DNA of 64,000 bases from Thalassolituus oleivorans MIL-1 (GTDB lineage: Bacteria; Pseudomonadota; Gammaproteobacteria; Pseudomonadales; Oceanobacteraceae): positions 3,430,001 to 3,494,000 of the forward strand of contig NC_020888.1 in NCBI RefSeq assembly GCF_000355675.1. The letters are read 5' to 3'. The notes beneath the pieces were generated by a model. It was given only the letters and a program-made list of their open reading frames with translations. It was not told the DNA's origin and did no database searches. Positions 29,652 to 38,455 of the stretch are shown here, piece after piece. Each line of letters starts with the position of its first letter. The stretch's first letter is position 1. Made by a program: the position numbers and the translations under genes.

Positions 29652-32026
29652 GATATCTGCTCCGCCACAAGGCCTTCATTGTGCGCTTGGCAGGCCATCA
29701 CCGCAGCAAGTACACGTTCTGGCGTTGCTGGCGTATCCAACGGTGGATTAATTGCATAATTCGCCACACTGGCAGCGGCATCCCGTAATGCGCACCAAAC
29801 CGAAATACCGTGCATGAGTGGAGGCTCACCAACGGCCTTAGAGTTATAAATGGTTTCTTCTGCGTTAGGTTGATCAAACAGGCGTACGTTTAAAATGCTA
29901 GGTACATCCATCGACGTTGGAATTTTATACGTCGCGGCACTGGCCGAGGCCAATTTACCTTTTGCATCCCACGTTAATTCCTCAGTCGTTAACCAACCCA
30001 TCCCTTGCACGAAACCGCCTTCAATTTGACCGATATCAATCGCAGGGCTTAACGACGCGCCAACATCGTGCAAAATATCGGTACGCAATATTCGATATTC
30101 GCCAGTAAGGGTATCAATTTCTACCTCACTGCAAGAGGCGCCCAAAGCGTAATAATAAAATGGTCTGCCACTCGCAGTATCACGGTCATAAAAAATCTTA
30201 GGCGTACGATAATAACCGGTTGCAGATAAAGACACGCGCTGCTCATAGGCTAGCTGTACGAATTCGGCAAAGGTTAACCATTGCGCACTCTCACCAACGC
30301 CGACCACAACATGATTATTAATAAAGTGCACATCATCAGGCGCAACGCCAAAGTGCTCGACCGCTAAATCAACTAACCGTTGTTTAATAGTCTGACAGGC
30401 CGCCTGTGCCGCTTTGCCATTTAAATCTGAGCCTGATGACGCCGCCGTTGGCGAGGTATTAGGGACTTTATCAGTGGCCGTAGCAGTTACCTGCACGTAA
30501 TCAAGATCAACGCTAAATTCATTGGCAACTACCTGCGCAACCTTTGTAAATAAACCTTGGCCCATTTCGGTGCCACCATGATTTATTTGAATGCTGCCAT
30601 CGGTATAAATATTAATGAGTGCGCCCGCTTGATTTAAATGCTGCACCGTAAATGAAATACCAAAACGTACCGGCGTTAACGCCAATCCGCGTTTTAAATA
30701 CGGATGCTGCTGATTAAATTCCGTAATATCGTGACGGCGCTGACGATATTCACACTCTCGCTCAAGTTGTGTCATAAGCCTTTCGATATGAAAATCTTCA
30801 ATCGGCTGCCCATAGTGCGTTTTATCGCCATTTTGATAGAGATTTTTTAGACGAACATCCAAAGGATCTAGTCCTGTTGCTCGGGCAATATCATCCATCA
30901 TGGCTTCGCCAACAATCATGCCCTGCGGCCCACCGAACCCTCGAAATGCGGTATTCGATACGGTATTGGTTTTGCACCGCTGGCCAAGCACAGCCATAGC
31001 AGGGAAATTATAGGCGTTGTCGACATGAAACATGGCCCGATCAACAATGGCATCGGATAAATCCGGTGAAAAACCACATAATCCCGCAAGATGAATATCG
31101 GCCCCAATTAACTGACCTTCGTCATCAAAACCCACGGTCCAACGGCTAAAAAAATCATGGCGCTTGCCCGTTAAGACCATATCGTCTTGACGATCCAAGC
31201 GCAGCTTAACCGGGCGTTTATTGCGCACCGCCAATACCGCTGCTAAACACGCCCAAGGCGCTGCCTGAGTTTCTTTACCGCCAAAACCACCTCCCATACG
31301 ACGCACTAAGACAGTTACTTTGTGCATGGCTATGCCAAGCACTTCAGCCACCAGCTTTTGTACTTCTGATGGATGCTGCGACGACGTATAAATCGTCATG
31401 CCACCATCATCCGTTGGTACGGCATAACTGACTTGGCTCTCTAAATAAAAATGCTCTTGGCCTTTGTTATACAGCGTATTGGTGAGCGTATTTGGCGCAC
31501 TGGCGAGCGCTTTTTTCGCATCGCCTTTAACCATCATATGATCAGGTCGCACCCGTTCACCGCTGGCTAACGCTTGCTCTAAAGTCAGTGTCGGTATTTG
31601 TTCATCCATTTGAATGGCGGCCAGAGCAACAGCTTTACGCGCCTCAATAAAGGTAGCAGCAGCAACTGCAAATAACGCTTGTCCGTGAAATTGTAATTCC
31701 GGCCCTGCTAAAATAGGGTCGCCCTGATACACAGGGCCAATATCGGTTACCGCTGGCATATCAGCAATGGTGACCACATCGACAACACCAGCCGCTGTGC
31801 GCACCTGAGATAAATCTAACTGGATTAGTGTGCCCTTAGCCACTGGGCTTTTACCAATCGCCGCGTGTAATGTTCGCGCTAGCTCGGGAATATCATCAAC
31901 GTATTGTGCCGCACCAGTGACATGCTGCTCAGCGCTATCGTGAGTAACGCTGGCACCACGCCCGCCTTTCGCTGGGCGACGACGAAAACTTTCGGATGAC
32001 GGTGGAAATGCAGAGAAGTGGCTCAT
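29648..32026 (-). CDS. xdhB: Xanthine dehydrogenase, molybdopterin-binding large subunit
   Basis: 792 residues from the ATG at 32026, which overlaps the xdhA stop as ATGA; an upstream open extension overlaps xdhA and is unlikely. Mo-pterin motifs are GGGFGGKETQ, AFRGFGGPQGM and GGTEMGQGL, with the probable catalytic Glu in KAVGEPPLMHG. It oxidises hypoxanthine to xanthine and xanthine to urate, with electrons passing to the XdhA iron-sulfur clusters and FAD. Confidence 0.96.
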   Translation of the reverse strand: MSHFSAFPPSSESFRRRPAKGGRGASVTHDSAEQHVTGAAQYVDDIPELARTLHAAIGKSPVAKGTLIQLDLSQVRTAAGVVDVVTIADMPAVTDIGPVYQGDPILAGPELQFHGQALFAVAAATFIEARKAVALAAIQMDEQIPTLTLEQALASGERVRPDHMMVKGDAKKALASAPNTLTNTLYNKGQEHFYLESQVSYAVPTDDGGMTIYTSSQHPSEVQKLVAEVLGIAMHKVTVLVRRMGGGFGGKETQAAPWACLAAVLAVRNKRPVKLRLDRQDDMVLTGKRHDFFSRWTVGFDDEGQLIGADIHLAGLCGFSPDLSDAIVDRAMFHVDNAYNFPAMAVLGQRCKTNTVSNTAFRGFGGPQGMIVGEAMMDDIARATGLDPLDVRLKNLYQNGDKTHYGQPIEDFHIERLMTQLERECEYRQRRHDITEFNQQHPYLKRGLALTPVRFGISFTVQHLNQAGALINIYTDGSIQINHGGTEMGQGLFTKVAQVVANEFSVDLDYVQVTATATDKVPNTSPTAASSGSDLNGKAAQAACQTIKQRLVDLAVEHFGVAPDDVHFINNHVVVGVGESAQWLTFAEFVQLAYEQRVSLSATGYYRTPKIFYDRDTASGRPFYYYALGASCSEVEIDTLTGEYRILRTDILHDVGASLSPAIDIGQIEGGFVQGMGWLTTEELTWDAKGKLASASAATYKIPTSMDVPSILNVRLFDQPNAEETIYNSKAVGEPPLMHGISVWCALRDAAASVANYAINPPLDTPATPERVLAAVMACQAHNEGLVAEQIS

Positions 32027-33480
32027 GATGCAACCTCTGCTTGTACTGTCCCACGGGTTAATTCGAGCGCTGCGCGTAGCAATAAATTCTTGCCGACTTG
32101 CAGACGGTAGCTCGCACTCGCGCGGACATCCGACATCGGACTGCAATCTTGCTCAAGCAAGCTGCCTGCCTGTTTAAATGTTGCTAGATTAACGGGCTGA
32201 CCTATTAACCCCGACTCAACGTGATACGCTCTGATCGGTGTCGCCGCCATGCCGCCTAATGCTAACTTAGCCGCAATAATGGTCTCATTTTCAATGCTGA
32301 GTTTGAGGGCAAACATGACCGCTGAGATATCATCGTCATGACGTTTACTGATTTTCCACAGAAATACATGGTCATTTTCTTGCGGTAAGTTAAAAATAAT
32401 TCGACGAATGTATTCGCCAGCACGCAATTGAGTTTGCTTATAACCAGTAAAGAACTGCTCTAGCGCTATGGTATGCAGACCATAAATACCATTAATTTCT
32501 ACTTCCGCTCCTAATGCTAAAAAAGCGGGGGGCATATCGCCGATAGGTGATGCGTTGGCAATATTGCCCCCCAAAGTGCCGAGGTTACGAATTTGGCGTG
32601 AGCCTATTCGTTGCACTAACTCGGCGAGTGAAGGAACACGGGGGGTTAATTCTTGTTCAACGTCGCTGTAGCTGCACAAAGCACCCAGCGACATTTGCTT
32701 ATTCTGTATTTCAATCGAGGACAAACCCTGCACTCGACCAAGCACAATAACGCACGCCATTGTTTTAAATTGTTGGGTAATCGCGAGCCCTAAGTCGGTG
32801 CCTCCGGCCCATAATTGCGCCGTTGGATATTGCTGCAAGAGTGCAATTAATTCGGCTTCGGTCTGCGGCATAAATAATTGTGAGGAGGCACTCTGCTGCA
32901 ACGGCTCACGGCTAACGCCTGCATTAGGATCAAACTCTACAACAGCGGCTGCTTGTACCTGCTCAGCACAATCCCTCTTGGGATAATCACCCATATGACG
33001 AGCCGCAGAGACAATAGGCTGATAACCGGTGCACCGACATAAATTACCCGATAACGCGGCATGAATATCGTGATCGCTAGGCACAATATTTAAATCAATA
33101 CCCTGTTGCAGTCGCTGCTGATACAGAGTCGCTAGCGACATCACAATACCAGGGGTACAAAATCCACATTGCGATCCATGGAAATCAATCATGGCTTGTT
33201 GCGCTGGGTGTAACGACTGTTGAGCAATACCCTGCGCAGTAAAAATATAGCGATTGTGCAGGTGCGCCATTAAGGCAATGCAGGCATTGACCGTATAGAA
33301 AGAAAGTTGACCGTTATCGAGGCTGGCGAGCATAACAGTGCATGCGCCACAGTCACCGGCTGCGCAACCTTCCTTGACGTCTGTCTGCGCCATTTGAGTG
33401 CGCAAATAATTGAGAATGGTACACATGGGGTCAATATTCCCATCTTCGATCCATTCACCATTTAAATTAAAACGTATCAC
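32023..33480 (-). CDS. xdhA: Xanthine dehydrogenase, [2Fe-2S]/FAD small subunit
   Basis: 485 residues. Two [2Fe-2S] clusters: Cys39, 44, 47 and 67 in the plant-ferredoxin-type domain, and Cys105, 108, 148 and 150 (CGFC, CRC) in the helical domain. The FAD domain follows (LWAGGTDLGLAI, LGGNIANASPIGD). It is the first gene of the nine-gene operon. Operator-like sites lie upstream in the region shared with the ABC transporter. Confidence 0.96.
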   Translation of the reverse strand: MIRFNLNGEWIEDGNIDPMCTILNYLRTQMAQTDVKEGCAAGDCGACTVMLASLDNGQLSFYTVNACIALMAHLHNRYIFTAQGIAQQSLHPAQQAMIDFHGSQCGFCTPGIVMSLATLYQQRLQQGIDLNIVPSDHDIHAALSGNLCRCTGYQPIVSAARHMGDYPKRDCAEQVQAAAVVEFDPNAGVSREPLQQSASSQLFMPQTEAELIALLQQYPTAQLWAGGTDLGLAITQQFKTMACVIVLGRVQGLSSIEIQNKQMSLGALCSYSDVEQELTPRVPSLAELVQRIGSRQIRNLGTLGGNIANASPIGDMPPAFLALGAEVEINGIYGLHTIALEQFFTGYKQTQLRAGEYIRRIIFNLPQENDHVFLWKISKRHDDDISAVMFALKLSIENETIIAAKLALGGMAATPIRAYHVESGLIGQPVNLATFKQAGSLLEQDCSPMSDVRASASYRLQVGKNLLLRAALELTRGTVQAEVAS

Positions 33481-33636
33481 TGTCTATCCTACACTCTTGT
33501 TAAAAATACCAAGAAACTCGGGCTTAAAACGCGCATAGCGTGATCGTTAAACGTGCGATATCACCTATAGCGACTGGGCTGATTGAAGTTTCCCGAGTAG
33601 CCGTCTTGTTTACCTTATTTTCCAGCCTGCAATTTC

Positions 33637-33652
33637 CTGACCAACTGGTCAA
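33637..33652. promoter_or_regulatory. RutR-type operator, near-perfect copy
   Basis: CTGACCA-AC-TGGTCAA matches the E. coli RutR consensus TTGACCAnnTGGTCAA at 13 of 14 fixed positions; only the first base differs. It lies between the divergent xdhA and ABC transporter genes. A RutR-like TetR gene is encoded at 49165, in the same cluster. Control is inferred. Confidence 0.75.
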
Positions 33653-33714
33653 GCTTATATTTTGAAACCTCATTCTATTCAAGAATAGATACTGGCAAGT
33701 TAATTGCTAACATC

Positions 33715-33730
33715 TTGTCCATCTAGTCAG
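33715..33730. promoter_or_regulatory. Second, weaker RutR-type operator before the ABC transporter genes
   Basis: TTGTCCA-TC-TAGTCAG matches TTGACCAnnTGGTCAA at 11 of 14 fixed positions. It lies 43 bases before the GTG start of the ATPase gene. Its pairing with the stronger site 62 bases away in a divergent promoter makes chance less likely. Confidence 0.5.
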
Positions 33731-33773
33731 CTTTTTAAAAGCTGTTGTTCTTGCACCATCAGGTTTAGCTAAC

Positions 33774-35297
33774 GTGACATCAAGACTCGAACTGCGGGGC
33801 ATCCGCAAACAATATCCCGGCTGCATTGCCAATGATGATATTCATCTTGCCGTAGCGGCGGGCGAATGCCATGCCCTGCTCGGTGAAAACGGGGCCGGTA
33901 AAAGTACCCTAATGAAAATCATCTACGGCATCGTAGCGGCCGACGCCGGTACTCTACTGTGGGAAGGTACGCCAACTCAGATACGCAGCCCTGCACATGC
34001 ACGCGAATTGGGCATAGGCATGGTGTTTCAGCACTTCTCTTTATTCGAAACCTTAACGGTGGCAGAAAATATCGCTCTCAGCCTCCCGAAAGACCAAACC
34101 CGTAATCGCCGCGCACTCAGTGATCGTATTCGCCAAGTATCGGAACACTACGGCATGGCACTTGATCCTGATCGTTACGTGCATTCGCTATCAGTAGGAG
34201 CACGTCAACGTGTCGAAATCGTACGGTGCTTACTACAAGACATTCGCTTATTGATTTTAGACGAGCCGACATCCGTCCTTACGCCGCAAGAGGTGGAACA
34301 GCTATTCATCACCCTCAATCGCCTAAAAGCAGAAGGCTGCGCCATTTTGTTCATCTCACACAAGTTAGATGAAGTGCGTGCGTTATGTGACCAAGCGACA
34401 GTGCTACGCAATGGCAAGGTTACCGGTCATTGCGAACCTAAGTCCTGCGACAGCATGACCTTAGCCCGTTTAATGGTGGGTGATGAAACCCCACTAGAGC
34501 AAGGTTTTAGCAAACAGGTGGGTGGCGAAGCGGTGCTAATCGTGAAGCCGTTATCACTAACCCCGGTCGATCCGTTCGGCATGTCGTTAAAAGACGTGTC
34601 GTTCGATGTAAAAAAGGGCGAGATATTAGGCATTGCTGGGGTTGCGGGTAATGGCCAAGAAGAATTAATGGCGGTGCTCAGCGGTGAAGATATGCGCGAA
34701 GCCGGCGAGGTTATCCTCAACGGCGATGTGATTGGCAAGTTGTCTGCCAGCCAACGCCGCGAATTAGGTTTTGCCTTTGTGCCAGAAGAACGTTTAGGAC
34801 GTGGTGCCGTACCCAATATGAGCCTGACCGACAATACACTGCTCAGCAGCAGTCACTGCGGCTTGCTTAACAACGGCTGGATACGTCAGCACGAGGTGAA
34901 CGATTTCGCCGAAGCGGTCATTAGCGATTTCAACGTTAAATGCGCTGGCACTCACGCTCAAGCAAAAAGCTTATCGGGTGGTAACTTACAAAAATTTATT
35001 ATTGGCCGAGAAATTCGTCAACAGCCGAATTTACTCGTGTGCTCTCACCCGACTTGGGGCGTGGATATTGGTGCCGCTATTTTAATTCGCAAAGCCCTAA
35101 TTGAACTGCGGGATCAAGGCGCAGCAATTTTAGTTATTTCGGAAGATATCGACGAACTGTATGAAATTTGCGATCGCCTTGGCGCACTCTGCGACGGACG
35201 GCTAAGCCCAATACAACCCACTCATGATGTAAGCATTGGTCAGTTAGGGCAATGGATGGCGGGCGAATTTAGCGACCAACAGGAGCAATGCGCATGA
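33774..35297 (+). CDS. Nucleoside-type ABC importer, tandem ATP-binding subunit
   Basis: 507 residues with a GTG start. Two fused nucleotide-binding domains: the first has Walker A GENGAGKS (37-44) and LLILDEPTS; the second has a degenerate Walker A (GVAGNGQEE) with signature LSGGNLQKF. This architecture is that of BMP-dependent nucleoside/purine importers (YufO/NupA/BmpB type) and simple-sugar importers. In the second domain LLVCSHPTWGVD has His instead of the catalytic Glu, a common asymmetry. It overlaps the first permease gene. Confidence 0.9.
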   Translation: MTSRLELRGIRKQYPGCIANDDIHLAVAAGECHALLGENGAGKSTLMKIIYGIVAADAGTLLWEGTPTQIRSPAHARELGIGMVFQHFSLFETLTVAENIALSLPKDQTRNRRALSDRIRQVSEHYGMALDPDRYVHSLSVGARQRVEIVRCLLQDIRLLILDEPTSVLTPQEVEQLFITLNRLKAEGCAILFISHKLDEVRALCDQATVLRNGKVTGHCEPKSCDSMTLARLMVGDETPLEQGFSKQVGGEAVLIVKPLSLTPVDPFGMSLKDVSFDVKKGEILGIAGVAGNGQEELMAVLSGEDMREAGEVILNGDVIGKLSASQRRELGFAFVPEERLGRGAVPNMSLTDNTLLSSSHCGLLNNGWIRQHEVNDFAEAVISDFNVKCAGTHAQAKSLSGGNLQKFIIGREIRQQPNLLVCSHPTWGVDIGAAILIRKALIELRDQGAAILVISEDIDELYEICDRLGALCDGRLSPIQPTHDVSIGQLGQWMAGEFSDQQEQCA

Positions 35298-36373
35298 TTC
35301 AGTTGCAGGCGCGTCAAAATGACTCCGCACTCATGGGCTATGTATCGCCACTGATTGCCATCGCCCTGACCTTGCTCGCCGGTGGATTATTGTTCGGCCT
35401 GCTCGGACACAACCCACTCACTGCCCTATATACCTTCTTTTTAGCACCGATAAGCGACATCTATGGCCTTACGGAACTGGGAATTAAAGTCGCCCCACTT
35501 TTACTCTGCGCCACCGGCTTAACTCTGTGTTATCGCGCAAAAATTTGGAATATCGGTGCCGAAGGGCAATTTATTATGGGCGCGCTGGGCGGTAGTGCTG
35601 CTGCACTGCAATTTGGCGAAGACAGCTCACGCTGGGCCTTAGTTTGGGTGCTCCTGTGTGGCAGCGCATCAGGACTATTGTGGGCTGGTTTAGCGGCTTG
35701 GTTAAAAACTCGGTTTAACGCCAACGAAATTTTAACCACCATCATGCTCAACTACATTGCTCTCAATGCCTTGTTGTATGCCGTGCATGGGCCATTAAAA
35801 GATCCTGAAGGCTTTAACTTCCCCGAGTCGGCAACTTTTTCTGATGCGGTTATCTTGCCGTTATTTGCCGACGATTACCGGTTAAATATCTCATTAATCT
35901 TTAGCTTTATCGCCATTATTACTCTTGGTTTTGTGTTAGCGCGTAGTTGGATTGGCTATCAAATTACGGTGCTGGGCGAAGATGCCAAGGCGGCACGCTA
36001 CGCAGGTTTTGGCGAGAAAAAATTAACGTGGTTTGTCTTATTAGCATGCGGTGCATTAGCCGGCCTTGCTGGCGTTTCAGAAGTTACCGGCCCCATCGGC
36101 CAGCTCATTCCACAAGTATCACCGGGCTATGGTTATGCCGCGATCATTGTTGTCTTTCTTGGACGCATGCAACCCGTTGGTATTTTCCTCGCCAGTATTT
36201 TACTCGCGCTTACCTTTATGGGGGGCGAAATGATTCAAATAGAAATGAGCTTACCTAAGTCGTTAACCGGTTTATTCCAAGGCATGCTGCTCTTTTTCAT
36301 GCTAGCCGCCGACCTACTAATTCGTTATCGCATTGTATTTACGCCGCGTACTCGTGCGACGGGAGATCTTTAA
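35294..36373 (+). CDS. Nucleoside-type ABC importer, permease subunit 1
   Basis: 359 residues from the ATG at 35294, whose ATGA overlaps the ATPase stop; AGGAG at 35281-35285 gives an 8-base spacing, better than for the ATG at 35288. About ten membrane helices with the BPD_transp_2 motif KIWNIGAEGQFIMGALGG. It is paired with the next gene to form the heteromeric channel. The adjoining purine genes suggest nucleoside or nucleobase import. Confidence 0.9.
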   Translation: MIQLQARQNDSALMGYVSPLIAIALTLLAGGLLFGLLGHNPLTALYTFFLAPISDIYGLTELGIKVAPLLLCATGLTLCYRAKIWNIGAEGQFIMGALGGSAAALQFGEDSSRWALVWVLLCGSASGLLWAGLAAWLKTRFNANEILTTIMLNYIALNALLYAVHGPLKDPEGFNFPESATFSDAVILPLFADDYRLNISLIFSFIAIITLGFVLARSWIGYQITVLGEDAKAARYAGFGEKKLTWFVLLACGALAGLAGVSEVTGPIGQLIPQVSPGYGYAAIIVVFLGRMQPVGIFLASILLALTFMGGEMIQIEMSLPKSLTGLFQGMLLFFMLAADLLIRYRIVFTPRTRATGDL

Positions 36374-37299
36374 TGGACATTGATTTAATCACTAATATTT
36401 TATACGCCACACTGCGAACAGGAACGCCCCTCATCCTTATTGCCCTAGGTGAAATGGTGTGCGAAAAATCCGGCGTATTAAACCTAGGCCAAGAAGGCAT
36501 GTTATTGGTTGGTGCTGTGGTTGGTTTTATCGCCGCTTACGTGACTGGCTCCTATGGCTTAGGAGTCGCACTCGCAATGATCGGCGGTAGTGCCATGGCG
36601 CTGCTATTCGGCTGGTTATCGATAACCCTTGCGACCAACCAAATTGCCACAGGTTTGGCACTCACGATTTTCGGTGGTGGTTTAAGTGCCTTTATTGGTG
36701 CTTCCTACGTCGGAATTGGCTTAGAAGGCATTCAGTCGATTTATATTCCCGTACTAAGCGATATCCCGGTAATCGGCCGCCTACTATTTCAACATGACCC
36801 TCTCGTGTATTTATCGTTTGTCTTATTTTTAGCGATTTATTGGGTATTTCGCTCAACTCGTTTGGGTTTGAGTATTCGCGCGGTTGGTGAAAATCCGGAA
36901 GCCGCCAATGCCATCGGCATTCCAGTTCAAACCATTCGCTATGGTGCCGTGTTGTTCGGTGGCGCGATGACCGGTATGGCGGGTGCTTATTTATCCTTGG
37001 TATACACGCCAATGTGGACCGAAGGTATGTCCGCAGGACGCGGCTGGATTGCGTTAGCCCTAGTAGTATTTGCCAGCTGGAAAGCCGAACGCATCATGCT
37101 CGGTGCATGGTTATTTGGCTTTGCCAGTATTTTGCACTTGGTACTGCAAGGCACTCGCTTCGAAGTACATCCCAATGTCATGGCCATGCTGCCGTATGTC
37201 GCCACTATTTTAGTCTTGGTTTGGTTATCCTCGGATGCTGCTAAAACCAAGATGAGTGCGCCGCGCTCCATCGGCCAACCCTTTAAACCTATGGTTTAG
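36373..37299 (+). CDS. Nucleoside-type ABC importer, permease subunit 2
   Basis: 308 residues. BPD_transp_2-family permease with GVLNLGQEGMLLVGA and a late VGENPEAANAIGIPV cytoplasmic loop. Its ATG overlaps the stop of permease 1 by one base (TAATG). The BMP-type periplasmic binding protein normally encoded with such a trio is not in this window. Confidence 0.9.
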   Translation: MDIDLITNILYATLRTGTPLILIALGEMVCEKSGVLNLGQEGMLLVGAVVGFIAAYVTGSYGLGVALAMIGGSAMALLFGWLSITLATNQIATGLALTIFGGGLSAFIGASYVGIGLEGIQSIYIPVLSDIPVIGRLLFQHDPLVYLSFVLFLAIYWVFRSTRLGLSIRAVGENPEAANAIGIPVQTIRYGAVLFGGAMTGMAGAYLSLVYTPMWTEGMSAGRGWIALALVVFASWKAERIMLGAWLFGFASILHLVLQGTRFEVHPNVMAMLPYVATILVLVWLSSDAAKTKMSAPRSIGQPFKPMV

Positions 37300-37329
37300 T
37301 CATCACCAGTATTAAATAACCGAGTGCCT

Positions 37330-38442
37330 ATGTTTAAACACGTATTTTACTTGCTGCTAGTCGCTGCAAGCTTAGCCTCAAATAGCCATGCCGATAATGC
37401 TAAGAAGGCCATTATTTTCGATACCGATATGGCCATTGATGATTGGTTATCGCTGTTATATCTAGAAAAAAATTCTAGCATTGATATTCGCGCGATTACT
37501 GTATCAAACAGTGGCGAAAGTCACTGCCAAGCAGGGCTAGATAATGCAACGAATTTACTCAAGCTGGTGAGCGACCGCTCTGTTCCTATTACTTGTGGTG
37601 ATGATTATCCACTCGATGGCTATTTTGTATTCCCACAGCCGTGGCGCCTTGATTCCGATACCTTATCGGGTATCGACATGAGTCATTGGCTGCAGCATCC
37701 CAGCGCTAATGTTCAGGCAAGCCTGCATGCTGCCGAATTAATTCATCAAACCATTATTAATAGCGATCAGCCGTTAACCATCGTCGCCGTAGGGCCATTA
37801 ACGAACATTGCGCAATGGCTGCAACGTTATCCCGACGATCAAAGTAAAGTGGCCGAACTGATCATGATGGGCGGTAGCTATCAGCAAGGGGGCAATATTA
37901 TTGTGCCTAAATTTACCGCGGGACATCCAAATACAGTTTCAGAGTGGAATTACTTTATTGATCCTCTGGCGACTCAAATCGTGCTCTCCAGCGCTTTGCA
38001 TAAAACCATGGTGGGCTTAGATGTCACCAATAAAGTACGCGTCACCCATGGTTTTGCCGATGCCTTAAAACTAATGGTCAGTGATCCGGCGGGGCAATTT
38101 GTTGATCGCGTTATGGACAATAATCGCTGGTTTATTGATACCGGAGAGTATTACTTCTGGGATGTTATGGCCGCCATTGTTAGCGCTAATCCAACCCTAT
38201 GCGAAGGACCAGATATCGCGTTAACCGCCGTCGTCGAAAAGGCTAGCGACACTCCGTATTTAGGCACCTCAGATCTAACCATGCCAGCGAGCGCAGCCAG
38301 TGGAAAAGCACGCCAGCATTTAAATGCTGCCAACGCCGGACAGGTCGTAGCCGCAAGCTCAGGCCAAACCACAAAAGTATGTATGAATACTCGCCCTGCC
38401 GATGTGTTTACCGAATTCCAAACCATCATTAGCCAACCTTAA
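37330..38442 (+). CDS. Exported nucleoside hydrolase (IUNH family)
   Basis: 370 residues from the ATG at 37330; a GTG two codons earlier is an alternative. A signal peptide ends near SNSHA. The calcium-binding cluster of nucleoside hydrolases appears as DTDMAIDD (Asp31, 33, 37, 38), where typical members read DTDxGxDD. VGPLTNIAQWL and MGGSY also fit. It should cleave ribonucleosides to base and ribose in the periplasm. It follows the ABC permeases by 30 bases, so the freed base is probably the imported species. Confidence 0.87.
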   Translation: MFKHVFYLLLVAASLASNSHADNAKKAIIFDTDMAIDDWLSLLYLEKNSSIDIRAITVSNSGESHCQAGLDNATNLLKLVSDRSVPITCGDDYPLDGYFVFPQPWRLDSDTLSGIDMSHWLQHPSANVQASLHAAELIHQTIINSDQPLTIVAVGPLTNIAQWLQRYPDDQSKVAELIMMGGSYQQGGNIIVPKFTAGHPNTVSEWNYFIDPLATQIVLSSALHKTMVGLDVTNKVRVTHGFADALKLMVSDPAGQFVDRVMDNNRWFIDTGEYYFWDVMAAIVSANPTLCEGPDIALTAVVEKASDTPYLGTSDLTMPASAASGKARQHLNAANAGQVVAASSGQTTKVCMNTRPADVFTEFQTIISQP

Positions 38443-38455
38443 TTCAGGACTTGCT

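Larger units (their letters stand above)
33481..33773. other. Divergent control region between the xanthine dehydrogenase operon and the ABC importer genes
   Basis: 293 bases without a gene. It holds two RutR-like operators (listed separately). It must contain promoters for both the nine-gene degradative operon and the importer genes. No hairpin terminator is seen. Confidence 0.8.

Noticed and set aside
29648-32146. Longer XdhB starting at 32146
   Set aside because: The extra 40 codons overlap the xdhA 3' end and lack family similarity; the ATGA overlap at 32023-32026 is the normal coupling.
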